Origin: Prorocentrum cordatum
Taxonomy: Eukaryota > Sar > Dinophyceae > Prorocentrales > Prorocentraceae
Reading direction: 5' to 3'
Assembly: GCA_963575745.1 (NCBI GenBank)
Contig: CAUYUJ010016286.1
Coordinates: 210,295-274,294, forward strand
Length of the DNA: 64,000 nucleotides
The notes beneath the pieces are model-generated. The model was given only the letters and a program-made list of their open reading frames with translations. It was not told the origin of the DNA and ran no database searches. Shown here one piece after another: positions 1-9,454 of this stretch. The stretch's first letter is position 1. Every line of letters begins with the position of its first letter. The position numbers and the translations under genes were made by a program.

Positions 1-321
1 CGCAGCCAGCACTCCAGCATTTGCCGAAGGGGCACATGGATATTTGGCTTGAAACATACGGCAAGAAAGATTCTCCGAAACAGTCGTAATGTCAGCCTCC
101 TCCTCCTCCTCCAAACTGCATTTAACAACAAGTGGATCGCGCAACAAGAGATAATCTAGAACCAAATCGGCAGTCGTCCGTTCCAGCCCTGGTGGTGGGA
201 GACACGTAGGTGGCACCAAACCTTCCAGAGGCAAACGAACAGGTGAATGCACACAGTATCCGTTTTGAACAGCCAGCGCCCGACGCATAATGCGAGCACT
301 TGCACTCCGCACGTGTGGCAT
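1..321 (-). CDS. Partial unidentified ORF of a retro-inserted sequence, runs off the left edge
   Basis: A minus-strand frame stays open from a TAA at 478-480 to the window edge. The first in-frame ATG is at 319-321, giving 107 codons before the edge. The visible protein begins MPHVRSASAR and has an acidic run (LEEEEEAD, about residues 69-76) followed by a Cys-containing stretch. I recognise no family, and it does not align by eye with ORF1 or ORF2 of the LINEs in this window. It lies just downstream of tandem GGCTCAAG motifs (511-534) joined to the same satellite position as the LINEs, so it is probably the 5' end of a retrotransposed RNA. It could be ORF1 of another LINE family, a retrocopied host gene, or noncoding. 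Coding status is uncertain. Confidence 0.3.
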   Translation of the reverse strand, partial: MPHVRSASARIMRRALAVQNGYCVHSPVRLPLEGLVPPTCLPPPGLERTTADLVLDYLLLRDPLVVKCSLEEEEEADITTVSENLSCRMFQAKYPCAPSANAGVLAA

Positions 322-510
322 AGCGAAAGATTGCAGAGACTGCCTCGGAAGCACCCAGCAAAACAAGTCAATTGAAGACCACTCAAGGCGATCAAACGTG
401 TCAAATGAAAGGCGGTGCAATATCACTCTAGGCGACAAACGTGTGACTCCCTGACGCGCACTCGATCCCACTGGAGGTTACCCAGGCAGAGGGGATCAAA
501 TGTCAAGCGC

Positions 511-534
511 CTTGAGCCGAGATTTTCTTGAGCC
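511..534 (-). other. Tandem spliced-leader-like relic at the 5' end of a retro-insert
   Basis: Read on the minus strand, GGCTCAAG occurs twice, 16 nt apart. The last 15 nt (AAATCTCGGCTCAAG) match 11 of 15 positions of the conserved end of the dinoflagellate spliced leader (CCATTTTGGCTCAAG). The outer copy is cut at GGC exactly where it meets the satellite sequence GCCGGGGG. Tandem partial leaders are known in dinoflagellates when a trans-spliced mRNA is copied back into DNA and spliced again. Assignment as a leader relic is inference. Confidence 0.5.
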
Positions 535-2113
535 GGGGGACTCGTAGAGCTTCCTGACCATATATAATGTCGAAAACAATTGCAGAGAACGAACAGTTTT
601 TCAGCCTAAGCGATTTCAGACCTCTCGATGCAACAGCCAAACGCCCCTCATGCTTCTGGATCGTTTCCTGTGCGCACGAGCTCCGTAGCTCTCCTACAGC
701 CCGAGCTACGTGCGAAAATCGACAGCACCTCTCAAGATCACTCGAACAATACGAATAGTTTGGCAAACCTAGCTCGAGTATCAGACCGAGTTCGGACCTC
801 TGAATGCAACAGGCCGACGCGTCTGATCTCTCCGAATCGACTCCTGTGATTACCAGCCCTGGAGCCCCCCTACAGCCCGAGTTAAGTGCAGAAAACCGAG
901 AGCACCTCTGAAGACGACTCGAACAATACGAATAGTTTCGCAGACCTAGCTCAGGCAGCAGACCGAGTTCAGAGCTCTGAATGCGACAGGCGCACGCGAC
1001 TGATGTCTCCGAATCGATTCCTGTGATTACCAGCCCTGCAGCCCCCTTACAGCTCGAGTTAAGTGCAGAAAACGGACAGCACCTCTCAAGATGACTCGAA
1101 GAATACGAATAGTTCGCGGACCTAGTTCGGGCAGCACACCGAGTTCTGAGCTCTCGATTTGGCAGGCGGACGCGCCTGATGTCTCCAATTTGATTCCTGT
1201 GAGTACGAGCCCTGTAGCCCCCCTACAGCCCGAGTTAAGTGCAGAAAACTGACAGCACCTGTCAAGATGACTCGAACAATACGAATAGCTTCGCGAACCT
1301 AGCTCGGCCAGCAGACCGAGTTCAGACCTCTGGATGGAACAGACGAACGCGCCTGATGATTTGAAATCAATTTCTGTGAGAATAAGCTCTGTAGCTGCCC
1401 TAGAGCTCGAGTTAAGTACAAAATACCGACAACGCGTATCAAGATGACTCGAAACAGCCGATCCCGCCGCGACGCTTTTTTGCAGAAATATTTACCCGAT
1501 CGAGCTGAGATTAAGACGGCGAGCGGGAATAAGATCGAATATAAACAGAAAAATACTAGAGCTCAAACGAATTGTTGAATTTCGAGAACAAAATTTTCAA
1601 CCGACCAAAAGTCACCAAAAGGTCCGTCGAGATTTTCCTTGCCAACTAGCTCTCCAGCGCGCCGGAACTGGCGCCGGCGGTGAACCGTCAACCTGGGCAC
1701 CGCCGGGACCTCGTAGAGCTCTTTCCTTCCACGGCGATCGTCGGGACACATGGAGAAAGCTTCTGGAGCGAGAAACAAAAAACTCGAAAAATCACGTGTT
1801 TCTGTTTTTATTCAACGTCGGTTCCGCCAAGTGTTTTGATAGTAATACTGCACCTATGGGCCTGAAAATTTTACTGGCGGACGCGCCATACATAACCCAC
1901 TACAGGTGCGAAAAATCTGCTTTCTTAAAATGAATTGTCAAATCTCCTTCAATTTTTCGCAAATCCACCCAAAAGTTATCACTTCGTCCTTTCTGGCCGG
2001 GTCGGCCAACTAGCTCCACCCCGCGCCGGAATTCCTCTAGCTCATCGATTTTTCTTGCCAACTAGCTCTCCAGCGCGCCGGAATTACTCTTAAGCTTCCA
2101 GCAACTAGCTAAG

Positions 2114-2189
2114 GGAAGCTCTACGAGTTACTGGGCGCCGGCGGTAAACCGTCAACCTTTCTTACCGCCGGGGGACTCGTAGAGCTTCC
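2114..2189. repeat. Nested inverted repeat: outer 15-bp arms around the 10-bp hairpin
   Basis: The outer arms GGAAGCTCTACGAGT (2114-2128) and ACTCGTAGAGCTTCC (2175-2189) are perfect complements. Inside them CCGGCGGTAA (2138-2147) pairs with TTACCGCCGG (2162-2171) around a 14-nt loop, ACCGTCAACCTTTC. This is the most complete form of the module that ends each satellite unit. In most other copies the left outer arm is absent. Confidence 0.8.
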
Positions 2190-3293
2190 TGACGATATAT
2201 AATGTCGAAAAACAATTGCAGAGAACGAATAGTTTTTCAGCCAAGCGATTTCAGACCTCTCGATGCAACAGCCGAACGCCCCCGATGCTTCTGGATTGTC
2301 TTCTGTACGAGCTCTGTAGCTCTCCTACAGCGCGAGTCACGTGCGTAAATCGACAGCACCTCTGAAGATGACTCGAAGAATACGAATAGTTTGGCAAACC
2401 TAGCTCGAGTATCAGACCGAGTTCAGGCCTCTGAATCCGACAGGCGGACGCGCCTGATCTCTTCGAATCGAGTCCTGTGATTACCAGCCCTGCAGCCGCG
2501 CCACAGCCCGAGTTGAGTGCGGCATCTCAGGATGACTCGAACAATACGAATAGCTTCGCGGACCTAGTGTAGACAGCAGACCGAGTTCCGAGCTCTGGAT
2601 TCGACAGGCGGACGCGCCTGACGTCTCCAAATCGATTCCTGTGACTACCAGCACTGCAGCCTCCCTACAACTCGAGTTAAGTACAGAAAACCCACAGCAA
2701 CTCTCAAGATGACCCGAACAATACGAATAGTTTCGCGATTCTGGAGCGGGCAGCAGACCGAGTTCGGAGCTCTGGGTTCCACAGACAAACGCGAATAATG
2801 ACTCTGAATCGTTTTCTGTAAGTATCAGCTCTGTAGCTGTCATATAGCTCGGGTTAAGTACAGAAAATCGAGAGCGCCTGTCAGGATGACTCGAATAATA
2901 CGAATAGGTGTATGACCTAGCTCGGCTAGCAGACCGAATTGAAACCTCTGGATGCAAGAGACGAATGCGCCTCATCATTCTGAATCGATACGGTGTGCTT
3001 GCCAGCTCTGTAGCTGTCCTGTATCTCGAGTTAAGTCCAATATACCGACACCGCGTATCAAGATGACTCGAAACGGCCGATCCCGCCTGGACTCTTTTTG
3101 GCAGTAAAAGCTACCCGGTCGAGCTGATATCAAGATGGCGAGCGGGAATAAGATCGAATATCACGGGAAACAATACTAGAGCTCTAACGAATGGTTGAAT
3201 TTCGAGAACAAAATTTTCAACCGACCAAAAGTCACCAAAAGGTCCGTCGAGATTTTCCTTGCCAACTAGCTCTCCAGCGCCCCGGAACTGGCG

Positions 3294-3326
3294 CCGGCGG
3301 TGAACCGTCAACCTGGTCACCGCCGG
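3294..3326. repeat. Hairpin, GGTGA/TCACC version
   Basis: CCGGCGGTGA (3294-3303) pairs perfectly with TCACCGCCGG (3317-3326) around the 13-nt loop ACCGTCAACCTGG. Compared with the common GGTAA/TTACC version, both arms have changed at the paired position so that pairing is kept. It is followed by CCTCGTAGAGCTC instead of ACTCGTAGAGCTTCC. Confidence 0.8.
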
Positions 3327-3940
3327 AAGCCTCGTAGAGCTCTCCACACTGGTAAGAGTGCTGAGAATCGAAATAGAGTCATGAAACACAGATTTTTCGA
3401 AAATCTGCATTTTCGATTTTTTCGATGTTCATATTCGCTCAGTTCCCGGAAGTCAACTCTCAAGAAAATACATCGGGAGAGCTGAGCTGCTGTCAGAGAG
3501 GAGTTTATATGCCAATGCGACGCGCAAAAATCTGCTTTCTCAAAATAAATGGTTGAATATCTTTCAAAGTTTCGCAAAACCGACCAAAAGTCATAAATTT
3601 GTCCGCCCGGGCCGGGTCGACCAACTGGGCGCCGGCGGTAAACCGTCAACCTTTCTTTTTTGCGGCTTTGCGAGGCTCCTACTGGCCCTAGGGCCACGAG
3701 CAAGCACGAGGTCAGGTGTCTTCAGGAAGCGAAAGCTCTTATTCGAACATAAAGTCAAGACAACCCAGAAGCAGCGAAGCTGCGATGAATCATCAATCAC
3801 AAATATGAGCGAACGAGCAAACGCACACAGAAATGAATCAAAATGCAGTCAACTAAACATGCAAGAGAAATGAGAACTCTCAGCGAAGCTGAGTATATCA
3901 TAGTAAGGGAAAGAAACAACGAATTGAGAAACTGCAACTA

Positions 3941-6169
3941 TCAAGTCTGTGGTAACCATAGAGCTGCCTGTGGGAGCGCAGTCACGATGCACTCCAAAGC
4001 ACTGAGTTCTGTATCAGTAACAGTTGTAGTTGGACAAATAAGCCAAGCCCTCTCAAAAACTGACTTCCATATCAGCTGAGCGGGGTCCCGTCGATCCCAA
4101 TACCGTGGTTTGAGGCCTATGTCTATCCAGCAACCGCACCCACATCCCTCAGACGACACGCCGCCATCGAAACCAGCCCGAATAGCAGCAGCAACGTAAA
4201 ATTCTGTCTCATAATCATGTGTATACGGACTACATTCTGAACTAAATATCTGGCCCTCTCGGGCCTGGTGTGTAAGGACGTCGGCTCGAGTATTCCACTC
4301 CCGAAAATCATGACGAACTAGATCCATCCCCGCCGCTGGAGGTCGTATATTATAGCTGCTACAAAGCCCATCAAGCGTATTGATTATTTTCGATATTCTA
4401 TCAGCATATGATCTATTATCTGCACGCCACCGTCCCGTAGCCCAGCTTACCACGAGGAGCGAGTCACCCACCACCTCCAGAGGGATTCCAGGGGCCTCCA
4501 GGTTCCAACGAGTTGCTTTCATATTATGAAGGGCGATGCGCTTTGCAAGTTTCTCAGCAGCCATCGGACTATCATCCGTGCTCACCTGAATTTCACCATG
4601 CTCTGAGGGCGCCAAATAGGCGGGCGAACTCACAGGTCCACACGTCGACACCTCCTGGAAACATCGAAGCATGCTCTGTGTACAAAGGTGCGTGACATAT
4701 TGCATAAATCCAAGCTGGGAGCCTGTGAACTGAACCCACCAATCATCTCCGAAAAACTCAGCTAATGTATATTGCCATGATCTCTGGCCAATGCTCTCCG
4801 TCCCTCGACAGCGACGTTTGTAGGAAGAAGCCTCCGACCAGTTGCCAAAGTGTCTCATCGTCTCACTCATAAGTGTGCGATTGCGATCAGTGTACGGTCC
4901 AAAACACAAACACGCCATACGGGAATCGCGCCATGTCCTCTCCGCCGCCTTCAAGTCGATCACTTTCTCAACAATCATGCTATTTGCGAAACTTGCAATG
5001 TCTTTTGCGAAATTCCAGTGCAACATCAGATAACGCTGGACAAGAGAGGAGTACCCAGCCTTCAAGAAACGATCCCGTGCAACATGATACCTCCTTTCCT
5101 GATAAGCTTGCTCCGTTTCCGTCGGCCCTTTCCGAGACGAGATCATCATCTTCAGGCACTTCCCTTCGAAGGAATGGAGAAACGAAAGAGTATGAGAATC
5201 TGCAGTGGTGGTCTCCATACCGTACAGAGCCAAGCTCTGGACTCTATCCTGGTATCTCCGAAGCTTATCCTTGAGGGGGATACAATGCGACCTGAAATAC
5301 CCTGCCTGGGAGTAAAATGCACGGCGAGCACAGTCCAGGCGAAAAGATACATCACGATGTACAGAACAGTTATATTCACTATGCAGCTGCGTGCCCAGTA
5401 CGTCCATAGAAACGACCCGACGGTAACATAACTCATCAATCTGCTGCACTGCATTCCTCCCACCACATGCATCAGAGAAAATCGGGATTTTCAGATCCAT
5501 CGAACGTGGAATATTCCCGTCCTCATCCAAGACAGCGGGAGCTCCACACACCATGTACTTCAGCGATGTGGGTTTCCATCGCATCGAGAAGCTGTAAAGT
5601 GGAAGTGTCAAATCTCTTACCATTCGAGTAAGCTCCTCACGGCTACGGCTGACGAGGTACACGTTATCTGCCCAGATAAAATGATTCACCACCGACCGAT
5701 GCTCCGTACCGAAATCTACCGCATACCCCAGGCCCTGAACGTCCCAATTATGGATAACGTCACCCCACATGGCAGCAATAATGAGGTTAAAGCCCAAGGG
5801 CCCTTCTGGGCCTCCAGTCCTAATACAGGTGTCCCACTGGATGTTATCAATCTCCAACCCATCATAGTAGAGGCAGCCCGTGCTATGCGATAACGGATCC
5901 AGAAACGCGTGCTGTAAATATGCAGGGACACGTGCATGCTCTAGACCCTTATGAACGTTCTGTATCGTGCAGTTGTCAAAGGCCTGGTATATGTCCATGT
6001 CCGCAACGTACAGACACTCTCGCTTTCCCCACTTGTCCCCGTGCATACACATATTAGTAAGGCTACTCGTGATATGAGATGTGCTGATGACCCTGGCGGA
6101 ACCCATAGAGGCCCAGAGGATGAAATAGCTTAGACGCCTCCACGTGCTGCTCAACCAGGATGACCACAC
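3941..6169 (-). pseudogene. LINE copy 1 ORF2, C-terminal part: reverse transcriptase core and permuted RNase H
   Basis: The frame holds the RT palm and thumb and the C-terminal RNase H. Motif A is YVADMDIYQAFDNC. Motif B is RTGGPEGP (bases 5798-5815), with Glu where Gln is usual. Motif C is FIWADN (5663-5674), with Asn for the second Asp of YADD. It is followed by MRWKPTSLKYMVCG. The RNase H motifs come in the order GDSLLVVSW, FREWNTRADVL, FDGGVSSEG (FDGG at 4160-4171), VTDTELSAL, that is, the usual third and fourth acidic sites before the first and second. The frame ends in TGA. Roughly the first 25-30 residues shown by the open frame are out of phase; real coding enters from the upstream frame at about 6070-6110. 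Confidence 0.8.
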
Positions 6170-7931
6170 ACGCCGAGAACCAGCGAGTTATGCTATTCTG
6201 CAAGCACAAGAGTCGAGCATCCGCCAAGTTCGTGATCCCCTTTAGTTTAGGCATATATGCAATAAGTATATCCCTCCATCGAACAGGGTACTGGACAGCC
6301 AGCCTCAAGAGAGAGTCGAAGATCTGTTGGATATGCCGAAGTGTGCACCATGGGAGAAGCTTGAGCATTTCACAAGGTACGCGATCAGGTCCTGTTGCTC
6401 GTCGCGTTCGAAGACGAGCCCTCGCTGCACAACATATCGACATCGTAATACTTCGAACGATCTGGCCACCCTTGATCTCCTCCTCCGCCTTCCTCCTGAT
6501 CTCCTCCATCAAGTTGCTGTTCTCCTCCCTCCTACGCTGTGATGTGACCTTCCCCTTAACATGCTCCTCCAACTTCTCCTTCAAGATATATCTATCCTCC
6601 GTCTCCCATCCATCTACCACCACATGTTTGATACGATGTCGAACCTTACGACGAGTCGGGGGTACAGCCCATTCAAGAAGATCACGCCGATACTGTCTCC
6701 TCCAAACATTGGCAGCTGCTCTGAGTCTCTTTTTCTCTGGACCGTTCTGAAGGGACCGAATCCGCTCTTCGAGACGCGTGAGCTCAGGCGGGCGAGTAGG
6801 CGCCCGAGGCCGGGCAGCTGAGGCCGTGGAGAAATCCACATCCTCCTGCGTAAATGCTTTCAAAATAACAGGAGCGGTCTCTGTCACGTCCTGTGGTCGT
6901 GTCGACGCAGCCGGAGGGGAACCACATCCAGCAAACACGGCACCACAAAACTCGAGGTCAATCCTTTCCCTCCCTATCATCTCGTCCGCATACGTCTGAG
7001 CCCGCCATCCCGCCAAAGAAGGTTCCCTATGCACACGCTCGACTGTCCAATCAGTCCTGCCAGGACTGGGCTGTCGTACTGTGCATATAACTAGAGCATG
7101 ATCGGCAAGTCTACTACGATTATGAGTTCCACCGCTGCGATACTTGAAATCAATCTTACACTCCTGCACCTCCCACCCCATCGGAACCATCACATAGTCT
7201 AAGACTCTCCTCATCGATCTAGTCCGAGAACGATTTCGCTCTTGTCCCCAGGGCTCCCAGGTCGGGCGACGACGGTCGAAGGTGTTGGCAGCTAGCAAAC
7301 CCCAGGTCTGCATAAAGGTCAGCAAGTTATCCGTCAACATCTGCCTCCTATCCTTCCTCTCCCTCTCCGCCTTCCCTTCAGATCCCGTCCTCCTCCATGA
7401 TTTCGTCCCCGTCCCAGTGGCAGCATAACCCTGACCTGCAACCTCAAGCTGAACAAGTGGTGGCAACTCAACATTGGCATCCGCAAGCAAACAAAAGCTG
7501 GCCTGACGATATTTCTGCTTCAAGAGACGGATCTGACCCTCCAACTCCCCCAGCATTTCTGCCGATTCAAGATCACACTGATCACGATCATGATGTGGAA
7601 AATAAGCTGAACATATGATCACCTGAGACGCCTCCGTTCCAAACACACCCAAGACAAATCTATCGCAGGCTGTAACGCATTCGCGCAGGAGTTGGGCCCA
7701 CCCATGGGCATACAACAAACCTGCACGTCTATCCCTGGAAGGTTTAAAATGCCAACCGAGTCTATCTAATTCAGCTGAGTCAAAGAACTCACACTCTTGC
7801 AAACCAAAAATTGAAGAGGCTCCTATCTTTCTCAGAGATGTTAGAACCTCGGTCCCACGTGAATTGGAAGCACCCGAATTACCCACATTCCATGTTCCGA
7901 TACGAAGTCCCTTACTCCAATATCGTTTTTG
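6063..7931 (-). pseudogene. LINE copy 1 ORF2, N-terminal part: APE-type endonuclease and RT fingers
   Basis: The frame opens directly after the ORF1 stop TGA (7932-7934) and is in phase with ORF1. The first residues read QKRYWSKGLRIGTWNVG, so the catalytic Asn of the endonuclease comes before any AUG. Further motifs are IFGLQE (catalytic Glu), ADANVEL, RPTWEPWG, VLDYVMVP and SRLADH (catalytic Asp-His), all the usual EEP/APE positions. After a basic linker comes RATGPDRVPCEMLKLLP and AYMPKLKG..ADARLLCLQNS, the start of the LINE reverse transcriptase. The frame then goes out of phase at about 6070-6110 and stops at 6063. An internal GTG at 7884-7886 is not a credible start because it lies beyond the catalytic WN motif. 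Confidence 0.8.
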
Positions 7932-9335
7932 TCATTGGCGTCTGTTGACCTCACTCTCTAGCAGCTGCTTAGTGACAGCCGCCACCGTAGGAAATGCGCT
8001 GACAACCTGCTGCCACTGCGGCTCATGCACCTCCCAAGTATTACGAGCTGAAGTGAATGTTGCAATATTGATGGGACGCATAGCACCCCTGGCGACGGTC
8101 CATATCAACGATCGCGGTGGTCCAATTTCTCCTCTCACTTCGATCTGAGCGTGCTGTTGTGTCATCGTTCTGAAAGCTCCGCAAAACCTCGCAACTGCTT
8201 TTACGTGATCCCTTTTCCAAGGTGCGCACTCGATTTGAACACGAAGATTTGTTCCTGGAAACTGAATCGCAAGGCCTTCTACCAAGACTGCGGGTAAAGG
8301 CAAACCATTGTGCCCATCCACCGTATTCTTAATGATTGCATCCCACTTCTTTTTAATCGTCCAAAGCAAGTCCCTATTAGTATTGGGTTTGAAACTGATC
8401 TTGACACTGCCAAACATATACCTGCCCGAATTGATACGCTCCGTTGTTTCACGATCGACTGCATCTTTCTCGAATTGGTTGCATCGCTCCAAGCAATTGT
8501 CGATAAGTTTTTGGCAATCACTCCACGTTAAGAGTTGCTCAGCCCGCGCGCCATGATCGGACCAATTCGTCACCCACCCCTTCAACTCAATGTATGTCGG
8601 TCTGAAATCCTGGAAACGCGAACTGGAAGATAAGCCAGGCGGCCCACCGCCTCCATTACCTCCACCAGCCGTAGAACGAGAAACGTCTGATCCAGCACCA
8701 CTTCCATTACGTGCTTGACGAAGGGCCTCTTCAAACTTATTCATCCTTTCCTCCATCTTATTAGCTCTGTCATCGTGCTTCTGCAGTGTATTCTCCACGG
8801 ATTTGATATGATTATTTGTGTTCTGAATGGTCTGTAAAATCTCCTCCTTACTATCCTCTGCTTTGAAGAAATGATCCATCACGAACCGCTCAAACCCAGT
8901 GGTGGCAGTTTTCATCATCTCCTCACGTTGTTTTTGAATATCACCTCCATTCCTCGGTCGCTTGTTCTCTTTATTTGTGTCCACAGCAGCGTTCATATTT
9001 GCATCAACCGAAGAGGATGCGCCCAACATTATTACTTCTGAAATCTGTGATGGAAATCCCCACTTGTTTAGAAATGCTTTATCGTCCTCACGCTGTCGTT
9101 TTCCTGATGCACGTTCCAAAGATCTTGAATCGGCAGCGTCCCAAGGTTCAAATTGATCCAAGTAGTCGAAATGATCCACACGATCTTCACGAGGTGTAAA
9201 TGGGCAGTCAAGATCTTGACTTGTATTCTGATGCCACTGAGCAACTGTTTCGTTCCAACGCCCCAATCCAATTGCTTCCAACAAAGCTTGCCTCGACTCG
9301 GGTGTGTCGTACGACGTGGTCTCAAATACTTGCAC
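7932..9335 (-). CDS. LINE copy 1 ORF1 protein (coiled coil plus nucleic-acid-binding-like domain)
   Basis: This is an intact frame of 467 codons from a GTG; an in-frame TAA lies just upstream. The N-terminal part has SLERASGKRQ (about 71-81), shared with copies 2/3. A long charged helix with coiled-coil character covers about 155-208, a Gly-rich linker about 211-234, and a conserved C-terminal part begins YIELKGWVTNWSD (about 248) and includes WKRDHVKAVARFCG. This layout (coiled coil then compact basic domain) is like LINE ORF1 RNA-binding proteins, which form ribonucleoprotein with the element RNA. The first in-frame ATG is only near residue 103, after the conserved ERASGKRQ, so the true start is unclear. 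The frame ends EVNRRQ-TGA and continues in phase into ORF2. Confidence 0.75.
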   Translation of the reverse strand: MQVFETTSYDTPESRQALLEAIGLGRWNETVAQWHQNTSQDLDCPFTPREDRVDHFDYLDQFEPWDAADSRSLERASGKRQREDDKAFLNKWGFPSQISEVIMLGASSSVDANMNAAVDTNKENKRPRNGGDIQKQREEMMKTATTGFERFVMDHFFKAEDSKEEILQTIQNTNNHIKSVENTLQKHDDRANKMEERMNKFEEALRQARNGSGAGSDVSRSTAGGGNGGGGPPGLSSSSRFQDFRPTYIELKGWVTNWSDHGARAEQLLTWSDCQKLIDNCLERCNQFEKDAVDRETTERINSGRYMFGSVKISFKPNTNRDLLWTIKKKWDAIIKNTVDGHNGLPLPAVLVEGLAIQFPGTNLRVQIECAPWKRDHVKAVARFCGAFRTMTQQHAQIEVRGEIGPPRSLIWTVARGAMRPINIATFTSARNTWEVHEPQWQQVVSAFPTVAAVTKQLLESEVNRRQ

Positions 9336-9429
9336 GAAGAGTTACGATATACTCTTCAGGCTCTGCTGATCACTACCGCTGGCCTTGGCGGAGGTAGCCC
9401 AGGCAGGACAAAGCCAGCGGGTCCGCGAC

Positions 9430-9454
9430 CTTGAGCCGACACGTTACTTGAGCC
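9430..9454 (-). other. Tandem spliced-leader-like relic at the 5' end of LINE copy 1
   Basis: On the minus strand GGCTCAAG occurs twice, 17 nt apart. The inner 15 nt (ACGTGTCGGCTCAAG) match 11 of 15 positions of CCATTTTGGCTCAAG. The outer motif is cut at GGC at the junction with satellite GCCGGGGGACTCG, as in the other three inserts. Confidence 0.5.

Larger units (their letters stand above)
535..3655. repeat. Higher-order satellite array, block A
   Basis: Degenerate monomers of about 177 bp, each with an anchor like GACTCGAACAATACGAATAG, are followed by a spacer holding the CCGGCGGT hairpin. Hairpins lie near 1674 (imperfect stem), 2138 and 3294, and the left half of one at 3632-3641 abuts LINE copy 1. 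About 1780-2050 is a second spacer type with the closing motif AGCTCCACCCCGCGCC. The stretch 2160-3640 is nearly the same as 11820-13320. Short open frames here on the minus strand are translations of the repeat and I do not regard them as genes. Confidence 0.85.
3656..9451 (-). mobile_element. LINE-type non-LTR retrotransposon, copy 1 (family I), near full length, frameshifted
   Basis: The 5.8-kb element on the minus strand runs from a tandem GGCTCAAG motif (5' end, at right) through ORF1, endonuclease, reverse transcriptase and RNase H to a 3' tail ending CGCAAAGCCGCAAAAAAG (at left). The left junction is in the hairpin loop after ACCGTCAACC. The right junction is at GCCGGGGGACTCG, so part of the loop and the start of the right arm are missing instead of being duplicated. 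One frameshift lies in the reverse transcriptase (about 6070-6110). Its proteins are clearly related to copies 2/3 but strongly diverged, so it is a separate family. Exact ends are uncertain by a few bases because of shared bases at both junctions. Confidence 0.85.

Noticed and set aside
7895-7934. Termination-reinitiation at an overlapping ATGA between ORF1 and ORF2 of LINE copy 1
   Set aside because: The ATG frame ends after seven codons and is not the ORF2 frame. The equivalent place in copies 2 and 3 has GTGTGA, with no ATG.
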